From positions 124,001 through 188,000 of the forward strand of contig CAXXSG010000002.1 of the NCBI GenBank assembly GCA_963665915.2: a stretch of DNA of 64,000 nt, in the 5' to 3' direction. The notes below the pieces were generated by a model. It made no database searches, had not been told where the DNA came from, and saw only the letters and a list, made by a program, of their open reading frames with translations. This DNA comes from JAFGRU01 sp963665915 (GTDB lineage: Bacteria > Desulfobacterota > Desulfuromonadia > Desulfuromonadales > JAAYDE01). Positions within the stretch are counted from its first letter, which is position 1. Each line of letters starts with the position of its first letter. Below, in pieces: positions 29,501 through 38,270 of the stretch. The translations under genes and the position numbers were made by a program.

Positions 29501-30676
29501 TGCCAACATCGCGGTTGCCAACTCGGCGTCGGTGGGGGAGAGGCCGCCGAGACGCAGCGGCACAACACTGAAAACATGCGTGAGACCACGCAGCGCTCCG
29601 CTGTGCGCCGCGGGGAAGTTGTCGTGCATCTCGGTCCATTCATGCCAGCCGCTGTCGGCCAGCCGCAATTCATAGCCGAATTGCGGCGCCTTCACGTCCT
29701 GGGCCGAACGTGTGGCGGCGTGGAAAGTGCGCTCGGGCTCCAGCAATTCAAAACGGCGTACGAGTTTGCGGCCGGCCCGCTGCACTTCTGCCTCGGCCGA
29801 GGCGGGGCCGGCGACAATGAATTGCCAGGCGTATCCGTTATGGATTGCGACCCAGTGTGAGAAACTCATCATCCGGCCGGAGGTCGTGACGCTGCTGGTG
29901 AACCGCAGGCCGGCAACGCCCGCCACGGTCTCCTCGCGTTTCTCCCCGATCGCGGCCTGTTCTCCACCCTGACGCAGGTGGGCTTCCGCCACGGCGGCCA
30001 ATCCCTCAGCCGCCATATTGGATTCAACCCCCGCTTGCTCCGCGATTATGAAGAAGAACAACTCCGGGTCGCGACGTGAGAAGCCCAAAGTCGCATCCGG
30101 ATTAATCGTCTTCACGTCCAACCGAACCCACGGCTTCTCCGGAGCCCTGAAGCTGAAGTTGTATTTCTCGAATTCAAAAACCTCGCCTGGCTCAGTTGCG
30201 ATCTGCGGAGGGGCTTTTTCCGTGCGGGCCAGGACGTTGCGTACGAGGCCGAAGCCGCACAGGGCAATGAATCCGCTGCTGAGCAGGATTCCCCAGACGG
30301 CCTGGTGCCGTCCCTGGCGGTACTCGTCTTTGTGTTGCTGATAGTCAACCAGACCGATGATTCCGAGCACGAACGCCGTCACCACCATGCAGAACAGCAC
30401 CATCCATCCGACGATCATGAAGATGCGGGGTGACTGATCAGATTGTGCCACCTTCGGGGCGATCGCGTTCCCTAGGATCGAAAAGCCCACCCATGCGATG
30501 AGAACCAACGTAAGTGAAAGCACGCACAGCGTGTTTGTGGTCGGGCGCCGGATAATCTGGAGGCATTTCAGGATGCCGGCGAACAGGAGGAGAATCGCGA
30601 ATAGCATCCCGCAACTGCGGCTGGTCTCCGTCGCATCAGCCAGAAGTGAGGCTATCTCTGTACCCGCAATCAGCAT
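26576..30676 (-). CDS. giant membrane protein with TPRs, DUF3857 and transglutaminase-like domain
   Basis: 1,366 residues. Four hydrophobic segments occupy about the first 155 residues (MLFAILLLFAGIL, IVGWMVLFCMVV and others). A soluble region leads to TPRs at roughly 480-740, a DUF3857 domain (ESGAWIPIHVEGIEF onward), and a transglutaminase-like core with Cys1055 in RYGDCKDHALLL and a downstream His in DHMIVHVD. The DUF3857-transglutaminase pair is common in Bacteroidota and planctomycetes, with unproven peptidase or amidation roles. ATG 30676 follows GGAGGG. The gene converges on the GCS2 gene with 49 bp between stops, so shared function is not implied by operon structure. Confidence 0.83.
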   Translation of the reverse strand: MLIAGTEIASLLADATETSRSCGMLFAILLLFAGILKCLQIIRRPTTNTLCVLSLTLVLIAWVGFSILGNAIAPKVAQSDQSPRIFMIVGWMVLFCMVVTAFVLGIIGLVDYQQHKDEYRQGRHQAVWGILLSSGFIALCGFGLVRNVLARTEKAPPQIATEPGEVFEFEKYNFSFRAPEKPWVRLDVKTINPDATLGFSRRDPELFFFIIAEQAGVESNMAAEGLAAVAEAHLRQGGEQAAIGEKREETVAGVAGLRFTSSVTTSGRMMSFSHWVAIHNGYAWQFIVAGPASAEAEVQRAGRKLVRRFELLEPERTFHAATRSAQDVKAPQFGYELRLADSGWHEWTEMHDNFPAAHSGALRGLTHVFSVVPLRLGGLSPTDAELATAMLATIGMMYPQDVDAKRPFALGDLKGHVFDCTRQVEDKNFVYRLHVIRNNDFAYLLAGWHLAMAGVDTAPLDEIVQRFAYVGTDDPTSELSPPERETQSLLFANLGDAVFNAGQFVRAVEYYRQAFSYNPDNEDLLNAVADVYSRLGRNQAALSFLEEHIARFPKSQLSHANQAYQLACLGKPEQAVAIYERAFADGFDDEGFFDNYIEQLEALNRFDDAHAAVDAALARGGSRHYQLWKARLYGDQQEHEKAIELLREMEANSGFDAIATSLLIENYLGALEYADGRAACERAIENGYNSAYLHWLKGQCELGLKRYPEAKTSFENAARLDPTDEEIRRYLAYVSGLLGEGDNSNIKEPLDPVQLPASVAARVEAASTTMPELSENESGAWIPIHVEGIEFEEDGTRRQTQQVVIHVNTRQAVSDFNTLTFDFDPLTEQIFVNWLTVKDADGNTVATGDVNTYYVVDDTSGSMVTQDRILHVPVPGLAPGLIVDYAVTVLRSTATERWSFEEEIFAHGCPVGYHAVFARGDVANLAYDASDNITVEQEPNCVIWSVTNQPIYRWKWRAPRYDRWLPTVAFADKRATWDTEVTEYLESLRDHLELDDETRALAARLTAQLATDDEKLAALVRHVQSEYTYRAIEFGRRAAVPNTTDFITRSRYGDCKDHALLLRQLLTAAGFRANLALISTTHGIRPTLASLDQFDHMIVHVDVPDGDRFIDCTDKYADLTGPLPYTLASKQILVLDADNPRFIETGACAATVVRCDRRIELAGGTHASVDEHLTLSGDCATRMRTFLSIWNQNDQRAAIQDLLVPFKVTRLDTLEIENIEALDQPITLHATYTVRDAFHKTPDGLVGRLPAPWESYYLREDADDARQCPFELEVPLRLESKAVFVIPAQFELTDPADSANQDESALFSWNIATHRTAEGLELVSQVDRKTGVLPAEQYTDHYKASEELVDVLAAKVAIADKQTETP

Positions 30677-31143
30677 GGGAATCGCCCTCCATTCGCACCC
30701 CGAGTGAACTTGCCGAGACTGGTGCAATGCGACGCATCGCAGAACTCAGCCGCCGCGCCGCTTTATCGATAAGGTGCGCCGTCTATTCTTCTCTCGCTCG
30801 TGCCGGGCAGATTATCCGCGCCTAGCGCGATAGGCAACTTTGCCACCACACAAGCGGATGACGATCAACCTTCAGCGAAGCGAGGTGTTCTTTGCCCCGT
30901 GGTGCTGGCGCGGGTTTGGACGCCGCCGCCGCGAGAGCCACAGATGTGGCCGACGTACGCGGGCAGTTGCTCTCAGATGTGTCGTGGTTACAACTGTTTT
31001 GTTTGTAATGCTTTGCGGTGAAGGCGGGTTGGCCGGGCAGCCGCTCCCGGGTGTGTGGAGACCACTTGGGGATTCCAGACTGCAATGGCCTGCTATGATT
31101 ATCCGAAGTCCGAGGCCCATCGAAACGAGACAGGAGATCTCCA
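30677..31143. other. divergent intergenic region, 467 bp
   Basis: No supported gene. Frames open on both strands but have no coding character. The right end carries TATGAT near 31094 and an AGGAG ribosome site that serve the following lipoprotein. The left end must hold the promoter for the large transglutaminase gene. Confidence 0.4.
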
Positions 31144-31998
31144 ATGTTGAAGTCATCCTTTCCCATCGTGACCCTCACCGCCGTTGCGGCAGGTTGCGTG
31201 TTTCTCGTTGGCTGTTCTTTTCCGGCGTCGTGGCCGGAGAGCCCGCTGTATGAAACGCCCACCAACGACGCCAACTGGGTTGCACCGACCAGCAAGGAAG
31301 AAGCCATGGCGGCCATGGCGGGGCACTATGCTCACTACGACATCGTTGCCTACGACGGAGAAACGGCCAACGGCCCGCTGGCCACGTTCATCGTTTCATA
31401 TGGCTTCACGGACCTGGTCATCGAGGACGGGGAGCTAGTTGCGTACGACAGCTTCTGCCACGCCGACTACATCGCCAATCAAAACTTCGACACGATCTTC
31501 TCCGACGCCGCCACGCAGGCCATTCAGCCCATTGGGGCGGTCGTCGATGTTTACGAGGAGGACGGAGCGTGGAAGATCCATCGTCCTGCGACGCCGACGC
31601 TGAACGGTATTGATGGCGACCCGAATGTCCCGCTCTCCACGGATCGCAACGATCCTCTGATCAGCGACGACGACAACGATGGCAAGCCGGGCGTGACGGT
31701 CGTCGTGAGACTGTTTGGGCTTATCGAAGGCGAGATCTACATCGCACGCCGGGAGATCTTCGCAAACGACATGACGCTGTATTCCGACGGCAGCCTGCGG
31801 GGCAATGTCATCGACGACTCGGAGCAGCTCGTGATCGGGGCGTCGCTCGCGATTCTGGACACGCCCAACAATCCGCCGCAGCGGCGTGATCCCGGCCTGA
31901 ATCCGATCATCCTGATCCCGGTTTCGGACGACATTGATACTTGCGAAGAACTCATGTCGATGCGCGATGAACTGTTCCCGCCTGAGCCGGAATTCTAA
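31144..31998 (+). CDS. lipoprotein of unknown function
   Basis: 284 residues. The signal peptide ends in the lipobox FLVGC with Cys24. The mature part is acidic (many Asp/Glu, e.g. PLISDDDNDGKPG) with no membrane helix and no domain I recognise. The AGGAG ribosome site lies 8-9 nt before ATG. The acidic Asp-rich loop may bind Ca2+. It stands alone between divergent and convergent neighbours. Confidence 0.7.
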   Translation: MLKSSFPIVTLTAVAAGCVFLVGCSFPASWPESPLYETPTNDANWVAPTSKEEAMAAMAGHYAHYDIVAYDGETANGPLATFIVSYGFTDLVIEDGELVAYDSFCHADYIANQNFDTIFSDAATQAIQPIGAVVDVYEEDGAWKIHRPATPTLNGIDGDPNVPLSTDRNDPLISDDDNDGKPGVTVVVRLFGLIEGEIYIARREIFANDMTLYSDGSLRGNVIDDSEQLVIGASLAILDTPNNPPQRRDPGLNPIILIPVSDDIDTCEELMSMRDELFPPEPEF

Positions 31999-32024
31999 GG
32001 CCGTGTGATTGGCGGCTCGAAGTA

Positions 32025-33581
32025 CTAATCCTCGTACTCTTCGACGTACTGCTCCGGGTACTTGCGCTCGTGTGCCGCCTCGCGGACTCGCAGTTCTTGT
32101 GCGTCCGCGCGTCGCTTCAGCACTCGACGCACGGCCAGGTTGCTGACTACGCCGATAGCGATGCCCGCCGCTCCCAGCTTGTACGCCAGAAGGCAGACCA
32201 ACCCGGCACAGACCGCCGCGATGACTGCCGCCGCGAACCAACTGAAGATGACCCAGATCGTGCGGGCGAGTTTCAGATCGGCGTCGCCACGCTGGAAGAT
32301 GCGGTCGGCCGATCCCGTGGCGATGATGGCGGCAAAAGAGACGTACGTCGTCGAAACCGGAAGCCCGAATCCGGACGCGTAGGCGATCACACTGGCCGAG
32401 ATCGAGAGGATGACGCAGGCCCGCAGCACGTCGTAGTGCATGCGTTTGCCCTTGCGCGTAATCTCCGGCAGCGGTGCGAGGACGGCTCCGCGACTGCGGA
32501 ATCGCAGCAGCAGGCGCGCAATCGCGAGGCACCACTGCGGGGCCCACAATCGCACTTGGTGCGCCATGCTGCCGGCACGGACTGCCGAATCGGTCACCCG
32601 TCGCGCGTTACGCGTCGTCATGCCCAACGCCATCAGGAACCCGCAGCCGGCCAACGCCCAGATCGAGATGGGCACCTTGCTGGCGGTCTCGACGCCGGCG
32701 TGCCAGTTCTTAAGTAGATACACCGCGGCGAGTCCCGGTGCTGCGCAGTTGGCCAGGTCGTTTTGCCCAAAAGCGAATGCCATGGCCACCGTGCCGATGA
32801 TGGCGACCGCGGGAAACAGCCGCCGAGCACACCACTTTCCGAGCGACGCCAGCAGGATGTGAATGATTATGCCGTAGCCCACCCAGAGGATGAGCAGCGT
32901 GAGTATCGGCCCAACCGATTGATCGAACGCGGCGTTGATCGCATTCATAAAAGCGATGTGCTTCATGCCTTTGACGAGCATGAAGTATGTCAGGCCCGCG
33001 AGCATGCCGCCCGCGGCCCAGCCGCCGTGGTTTAGCAGCACGGGGAGATGTCGACTGCGATCACCGATTGCACCGCGCACGACACGTTGAATCAGGAAGG
33101 CGGCGAACCCGGTGACAGCGATGGAGCAGACGATCGCCGCGACAACGCTACGCGCCTTGGTCCAGTTGACCACATCTGCTCCGCCGAGGGCAAACGCGGC
33201 GCCCAGCAGCTCGAAAACCAGGCAGGCCGTCGTGCTGACGGGCATGCCGAATGCCGAATAGCCGTACAGCAGGACCGTATCGACGATGTAGACGGCGACG
33301 TATACCGACAGAGCCATCTCGATCGTCAGCATGCTGGGATCGAAGATGCCCTTGCGGGCCGTCTCCATGACGGGACTGGCCGCGGTTGCACCGAGCAGGA
33401 CCGCCGCGCCGGCGATGTAGACCGCGACGTTTCGATCCAGGACGCGGGCGCCGATGACAGCGTTGACCAGGTTGGCCGCATCGTTGCGACCGACCTCGAT
33501 CGTGTCCCACAGCAGCATTCCGACGGCGACCACGCCGGCGCCGATCAGAAAGAGAGTTTCAGCGGAGATGGCGCCCAACAA
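32025..33581 (-). CDS. PiT-family inorganic phosphate transporter
   Basis: 518 residues with about twelve hydrophobic helices and the duplicated PiT signature GxNDxAN, seen as VGRNDAANLVNAVIGARV and, in the second half, AFGQNDLANCAAPG. PiT proteins import phosphate with H+ or Na+ as low-affinity carriers. Initiation is on TTG 33581, placed 8 nt after AGGAG; no ATG suits the conserved N-terminus. It lies 34 bp downstream of the DUF47 gene, the usual partner. The C-terminal tail is highly charged (RKYPEQYVEEYED). Confidence 0.88.
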   Translation of the reverse strand: MLGAISAETLFLIGAGVVAVGMLLWDTIEVGRNDAANLVNAVIGARVLDRNVAVYIAGAAVLLGATAASPVMETARKGIFDPSMLTIEMALSVYVAVYIVDTVLLYGYSAFGMPVSTTACLVFELLGAAFALGGADVVNWTKARSVVAAIVCSIAVTGFAAFLIQRVVRGAIGDRSRHLPVLLNHGGWAAGGMLAGLTYFMLVKGMKHIAFMNAINAAFDQSVGPILTLLILWVGYGIIIHILLASLGKWCARRLFPAVAIIGTVAMAFAFGQNDLANCAAPGLAAVYLLKNWHAGVETASKVPISIWALAGCGFLMALGMTTRNARRVTDSAVRAGSMAHQVRLWAPQWCLAIARLLLRFRSRGAVLAPLPEITRKGKRMHYDVLRACVILSISASVIAYASGFGLPVSTTYVSFAAIIATGSADRIFQRGDADLKLARTIWVIFSWFAAAVIAAVCAGLVCLLAYKLGAAGIAIGVVSNLAVRRVLKRRADAQELRVREAAHERKYPEQYVEEYED

Positions 33582-33615
33582 TGCTCAACTCCTGGAGGTC
33601 AGGCGGTACAGAACA

Positions 33616-34284
33616 TCAGTGAGCCAGCATTCGTCGCACTCGCTCGGCGGTCTTGTCCGCATGATTGGCGAGCGCGCCGAGATTCTGAAAAATGCCGGAC
33701 CACAGGAAAATATCCGTGGGCTTCATCTGGTCTTCCAGAGCGAATAAGCGCTGGGCCAGCGCGTATTGCCGCTTGTCGGCCACCCACTCTTCGTGTTCGG
33801 CCTCCGCGACGAGCTTCATGAGTTGGTCGCCCTTGGGGCCGTCGAAGTCCTGTTCCTGCAAGCTCGTCAGTAGATCAACGGCCGCGTACAGCCGATCGCA
33901 GACTTTGAGCACCTGTTGGACGTACTCGATCACGTCCGCCGCGAGTTCGGTCGGCAAGGTGAGCCGCTTCAATGTGAGCTGGACTGCAAGATCTTCCGCC
34001 TTGTCCGCGATCTGGTCCTGCACGTGTACGAACGCCAGCAGATCGCCGCGGAACACCGGCAGCGAGAACGCCTTGGGAATCGTCCGGCGGATCTCGTTCT
34101 TGACTTTGTCCGCCTCGTGCTCGGCCGTGAAGACCTCCTCAGTCAGAGCATTCAGACGTTCGTAATCGCCGTCGCGAACGCTCTCGAACATAGGCAGCAC
34201 GTGGTCGACACATTTGCGGACGTGCCGCATGTGCTCGGCCAGCGGATCAAAGGGGGAACGCTTTCTCCAGTCCCATGAACCCAC
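33616..34284 (-). CDS. DUF47 / PhoU-like phosphate transport regulator
   Basis: 222 residues of the TIGR00153/DUF47 family, an all-helical PhoU-like fold with FTAEHEADKVKNEIRR and its metal-binding E-x-x-D pattern, and DKAEDLAVQLTL. These proteins sit next to PiT carriers and control them. The GTG at 34284 is chosen: AAAGGA lies 9 nt upstream and the family begins at WDWRKRSPF. The longer open frame to 34608 runs through the 28-bp repeats and is not coding. Operon with the PiT gene. Confidence 0.85.
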   Translation of the reverse strand: MGSWDWRKRSPFDPLAEHMRHVRKCVDHVLPMFESVRDGDYERLNALTEEVFTAEHEADKVKNEIRRTIPKAFSLPVFRGDLLAFVHVQDQIADKAEDLAVQLTLKRLTLPTELAADVIEYVQQVLKVCDRLYAAVDLLTSLQEQDFDGPKGDQLMKLVAEAEHEEWVADKRQYALAQRLFALEDQMKPTDIFLWSGIFQNLGALANHADKTAERVRRMLAH

Positions 34285-34457
34285 GGTGCTTCGTCCTTTC
34301 AGAAATGTCCGCAACCCAACGGCCGCGGCACCGCGTCCATCAGGTATCAGGATCAGGAACTTAGACTCGGCGATTCGCGCTCCGCCGTCAAGCGCAGTCA
34401 GGGCAGCCCACTTAGCGAGGTTGGCCGGCGTGCTGCGGAAGCAGTGCGCATCCCCGC

Positions 34458-34541
34458 GAAGCCGTGACTCGATAAGCTGCCGGCAGAAGCCGTGACTCGA
34501 TAAGCTGCCGGCGGAAGCTGCGACTCCAGGAGCCGCCGGCG
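34458..34541. repeat. 28-bp tandem repeat, three clear copies
   Basis: Units at 34458-34485, 34486-34513 and 34514-34541 begin GAAGCCGTGACTCG and end GCTGCCGGC; the third is more diverged, and weaker copies run to about 34610. It lies between the phosphate operon and the tRNA. The unit is not a multiple of three, so it is non-coding. Confidence 0.75.
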
Positions 34542-34740
34542 CAGAGTAGCAGAGTATGCGACTTGAAAAACTGCCGGTCGAAGCGGCGGTCGAAAAACCG
34601 CCGGCCAAAGCCGCGTTTGCTGACTCTGAGGCCGGATTCTGGTAACATCAGCCACGCATGCTGCCTGCGAAACGGCCGCCGGTGCGGGGCAAACGCCCGC
34701 AGAAGCGGCGTTATCGCAAGCGTCGTAGTGTCAATGACTT

Positions 34741-34813
34741 GCCACTGTAGCTCAATTGGCAGAGCAGCGGTTTTGTAAACCGCAGGTCGTGGGTTCGAAT
34801 CCCACCGGTGGCT
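34741..34813 (+). tRNA. tRNA-Thr (TGT anticodon)
   Basis: 73 nt folding as a cloverleaf. The acceptor stem GCCACTG pairs with CGGTGGC. The anticodon arm GCGGT-TTTGTAA-ACCGC presents TGT (reads ACA). The T arm has GTTCGAATC. The discriminator is T and CCA is not encoded. It lies 126 bp from the 3' end of the STAND NTPase gene, a position typical for island insertion, but no repeated 3' tRNA end was found. Confidence 0.95.
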
Positions 34814-34938
34814 TTCTTGCTGTTTGCTGATGGTGGGGAGGGGGCAGCGGATCGCGTGCGGCGGGTGGTGTGCGCGTCGCGTGTTTCTGGCGTTTCTCAT
34901 CGTGGCGATGGGGGGGAATCCCTAATGTCGCTGGGGCG

Positions 34939-37900
34939 CTATTCCGACGAGAGCGCGCCGAGAGCCTTGCGAGCTAGGGCTTTCAGCTCATCCGGAGCGT
35001 CCGACATTTCGAGAATCGCAGTGACATCCTTGATTTTCGCTTTGAGGTCTCCGAGTTCGTCGTGTGCCACGCCGCGGTTGTACAGGGCCTTGGCTCTCTG
35101 GTCCGTTGGCGCCTCGGGCATGTCGATGACGGTGGTGAAATCCACGATTGCTGTTTTGTGGTTTCCGAGCTGACCGTGTGCCACGCCGCGGTTGTTTAGG
35201 GCCTTGGCTCTCTGGTCCGTTGGCGCCTCGGGCATGTCGATGACGGTGGTGAAATCCACGATTGCTCTTTTGTGGTTTCGGAGCTGAACGTGTGCCACGC
35301 CGCGGTTGTACAGGGCCTTGGCTCTCTGGTCCGTTGGCGCCTCGGGCATGTCGATGACGGTGGTGTAGTCCGCGATTTCCGCTTTGAGGTCTCCGAGTTT
35401 GCCGTGTGCCACGCCGCGGTTGTACAGGGCCTTGGCTCTCTGGTCCGTTGGCGCCTCGGGCATGTCGATGACGGTGGTGAAATCCACGATTGCTGTTTTG
35501 TGGTTTCGGAGCTGACCGTGTGCCACGCCGCGGTTGTTTAGGGCCTTGGCTCTCTGGTCCGTTGGCGCCTCGGGCATGTCGATGACGGTGGTGAAATCCA
35601 CGATTGCTGTTTTGTGGTTTCCGAGTTCGCCGTGTGCCACGCCGCGGTTGTTTAGGGCCTTGGCTCTCTGGTCCGTTGGCGCCTCGGGCATGTCGATGAC
35701 GGTGGTGAAATCCACGATTGCTGTTTTGTGGTTTCCGAGCTGACTGTGTGCCACGCCGCGGTTGTACAGGGCTCGGGCTCTTTCATCAGTTGGCGCCTCG
35801 GGCATGTCGATGACGGTGGTGTAGTCCGCGATTTCCGCTTTGAGGTCTCCGAGTTCGCCGTGTGCCACGCCGCGGTTGTTTAGGGCCTTGGCTCTCTCAT
35901 CAGTAGGTGCCTCGGGCATGTCGATGACGGTGGTGTAGTCCGCGATTTCCGCTTTGAGGTCTCCGAGTTCGCCGTGTGCCACGCCGCGGTTGTTTAGGGC
36001 CTTGGCTCTCTCATCAGTAGGTGCCTCGGGCATGTCGATGACGGTGGTGAAATCCACGATTGCTGTTTTGTGGTTTCCGAGCTGACCGTGTGCCACGCCG
36101 CGGTTGCAGTAGGCACCGGCTTTACACATAGTTGGGGCACTCGATTGTCGCAATGCTTGGAGAATCTCATCTGAAACTGAGCTATCGAGATCGTATCCGG
36201 CGGCGTCGGCGATCATCGCTCCCCAGATGGTTTCGTGTGCCTTGCGATGGCGGAGCAGCTCGGCGACTTGGGGATGATGCCGAAAATCGCGCACCACTCT
36301 GAGGATGCTCCGAGCAGTACTGAAGGGCGAAATCTCCCACGCCCACGCGAGGGCTCGCTGCGCGGTCCCTCGAATGGCATCGGGGTTTCCTTCCACATGA
36401 GGTATCGCGCAATTCCCAGCCATCCGCTCCAATACAAAGCACTCTCCCAGCAGATCCGGAAGCAGCGGCGGCAGTTCGTGCTTGGCTTGCTTCGTGTCGT
36501 AACCCGTAAGGACGCGGTAGGTTTGCAGATTCAGCGAATCCATGTCGGGCAGCCCCCGCACACGTTTCGCGGCTTTGTATGCCTGTCTGCGTGACAGACC
36601 GTCTATGAACGTCGCCAGCACAAGCAGATTCACGTGCCTGGCATCGACCCGATTCTTCCAACGCGTCTCGATTTCTCGTTCCAATACGAGCTTGACCAGC
36701 GTATCGGTCTCCCATCGCTCGAATCCTGTGGCCCCACGTTCGGCCACAAGCTCCGCGGCGAGGACCGCAAACAACGGACGTTGCTGGACTGGGCGTTCGC
36801 GAATGTGTTCCAGAAACGTCGCCTTGAGCGCACGAAGTTGCGCTACGCTGACCGACTCACTGTCGGGATCGGTCGCACGCACCATGTGCGCAAAGACCTT
36901 CCAGGCGGATTCCTCATCGGGCGATTCCAACTGCCGCGGCGGCTGGTAGCGGTGGTTGTTCAGTTCGGTTTGCTCTGATCCGGTCGAGCAGAAGTCCCGA
37001 TACCACTGGTCGGTTTCCGTTGCGGAACGCTCCAGCAGGACAAAACGGACCTTCTTGCCCAGCATCGCGGCACGGTCGTGGAGCGCGGCAATGCATTTAC
37101 GCGTTTCCTCCGGTCGCGAAGCGACATAGTCCACAATAATCAACGTATCGTCAGTTGGTTTCCAGCGTTCAGGATCGAACGATTTGACCGTACGCAGGAA
37201 GCCCGCCGCCCAGCCGCGGTATTGGGCTTCCAGTATGAATTCCAGCATGAGTCGGCTTTTGCCGACGCCGCCGTCGCCGACCCACAGCCACCACAGCAGC
37301 GCTCGGTCATCGTCGAGAAACGCGCCCAACTGCTCCAGTTCCCGCTCGCGTCCCAGGAGCGGCACCACTCGTGCGTTGTATTTGAACCGGTCGATCGGCT
37401 CGACGACTTTGGCGAGTGGCGTATGTAGCGCCGGCGCGTGAAGCCGGTTCAGCTCGGCGACAATGCTCTGCGTATCTGCGATGTGGCATTCCAGGATCGC
37501 GTCGAAACTGTCCCGGAACTCCTGTTGGATAACGGAGATATGCTGTTCGAACCGCATGATGAATGCGGTCAACTTGCGTCGAGTCTGCGCATCTGCTTCC
37601 AGCACGCCGCGAATCGCCTTCAATTGCTCTTGCCGCTCCGCTCCCTCGGCGGCGGCGGCCTGTGTCATCAGAGCCAGCAGGCGAAGTTGTGGATCTGCGG
37701 TCTCTGCGTTGATGGCGTCGGAGAGCTGGTTCAGCTTCAGGCTCTTTAATCGTGCCTGAACGTCGGTTTCTATTGCCGCGACCAGTTCTCGCCGGCTGTC
37801 GCTGTCGCGCTTCCCCGCGAGGTATTTCATTACGGCAGATGCACTTACGGCTACGCCGGCACATGCCACGACCCCCCAGCCGTCGTCCGATTCGGTTGCC

Positions 37901-37998
37901 TTGAGCAGAAGCTGCTGAAGCCCAACGGCGCCGGTAACGGTGGAAACACCGCTGGTTACCCAATCACAGATATGTTGTACGGTGCTGCGTGGTGACAT
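34939..37998 (-). CDS. STAND-type NTPase with ten near-identical TPR-like repeats
   Basis: 1,019 residues from ATG 37998 (a TTG at 38040 is possible). A short hydrophobic segment (about 42-60) and a helical region precede a P-loop NTPase with GDGGVGKS at 241-248 and Walker B TLIIVDYV (Asp290). The middle resembles STAND winged-helix regions. Residues from about 626 hold ten 38-residue TPR-like units built on NRGVAHGELGDLKAEIADYT. STAND-TPR proteins act as ligand-triggered switches in signalling and in phage defence; the repeat array would be the sensor. No effector domain such as a nuclease or TIR was recognised at the N-terminus. Confidence 0.8.
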   Translation of the reverse strand: MSPRSTVQHICDWVTSGVSTVTGAVGLQQLLLKATESDDGWGVVACAGVAVSASAVMKYLAGKRDSDSRRELVAAIETDVQARLKSLKLNQLSDAINAETADPQLRLLALMTQAAAAEGAERQEQLKAIRGVLEADAQTRRKLTAFIMRFEQHISVIQQEFRDSFDAILECHIADTQSIVAELNRLHAPALHTPLAKVVEPIDRFKYNARVVPLLGRERELEQLGAFLDDDRALLWWLWVGDGGVGKSRLMLEFILEAQYRGWAAGFLRTVKSFDPERWKPTDDTLIIVDYVASRPEETRKCIAALHDRAAMLGKKVRFVLLERSATETDQWYRDFCSTGSEQTELNNHRYQPPRQLESPDEESAWKVFAHMVRATDPDSESVSVAQLRALKATFLEHIRERPVQQRPLFAVLAAELVAERGATGFERWETDTLVKLVLEREIETRWKNRVDARHVNLLVLATFIDGLSRRQAYKAAKRVRGLPDMDSLNLQTYRVLTGYDTKQAKHELPPLLPDLLGECFVLERMAGNCAIPHVEGNPDAIRGTAQRALAWAWEISPFSTARSILRVVRDFRHHPQVAELLRHRKAHETIWGAMIADAAGYDLDSSVSDEILQALRQSSAPTMCKAGAYCNRGVAHGQLGNHKTAIVDFTTVIDMPEAPTDERAKALNNRGVAHGELGDLKAEIADYTTVIDMPEAPTDERAKALNNRGVAHGELGDLKAEIADYTTVIDMPEAPTDERARALYNRGVAHSQLGNHKTAIVDFTTVIDMPEAPTDQRAKALNNRGVAHGELGNHKTAIVDFTTVIDMPEAPTDQRAKALNNRGVAHGQLRNHKTAIVDFTTVIDMPEAPTDQRAKALYNRGVAHGKLGDLKAEIADYTTVIDMPEAPTDQRAKALYNRGVAHVQLRNHKRAIVDFTTVIDMPEAPTDQRAKALNNRGVAHGQLGNHKTAIVDFTTVIDMPEAPTDQRAKALYNRGVAHDELGDLKAKIKDVTAILEMSDAPDELKALARKALGALSSE
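34990..36129 (-). repeat. ten-copy 114-bp in-frame repeat array inside the STAND gene
   Basis: The sequence GTGTGCCACGCCGCGGTTG recurs every 114 bp exactly, starting at 35062, 35176, 35290, 35404, 35518, 35632, 35746, 35860, 35974 and 36088. Units fall into two types, reading LGDLKAEIADY or LGNHKTAIVDF, mixed in mosaic order. Inner copies are almost identical at DNA level, so expansion or gene conversion is recent. Confidence 0.92.
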
Positions 37999-38270
37999 AG
38001 CGAGATCCAGGGCAGAATGGGACAAGCTCGAATCTATCAAGAACGCTCGTCAGCGGCAATGCATGGGGGCTGGCTGTCGCGGTTTCTGGATTCCGGCCCT
38101 TCCTAAACTTGCACTCATTCTCCACCGCGTTACACTCACCTCAACGTATCTCAGACTCTGGCGAGTGGATTGTCTACATAACTCCGCCTTAACGAAACCA
38201 ATGCCCGGCCGGCGTGACGGGGTGCTTTTCTTCTTGCTCCGGCGGGGTGGATTGTGGAATGGGGTGGCGC

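Noticed and set aside
34990..36129. CRISPR-like regular repeats
   Set aside because: The 114-bp repeats are contiguous, in frame, and encode TPR-like units; there are no unique spacers.
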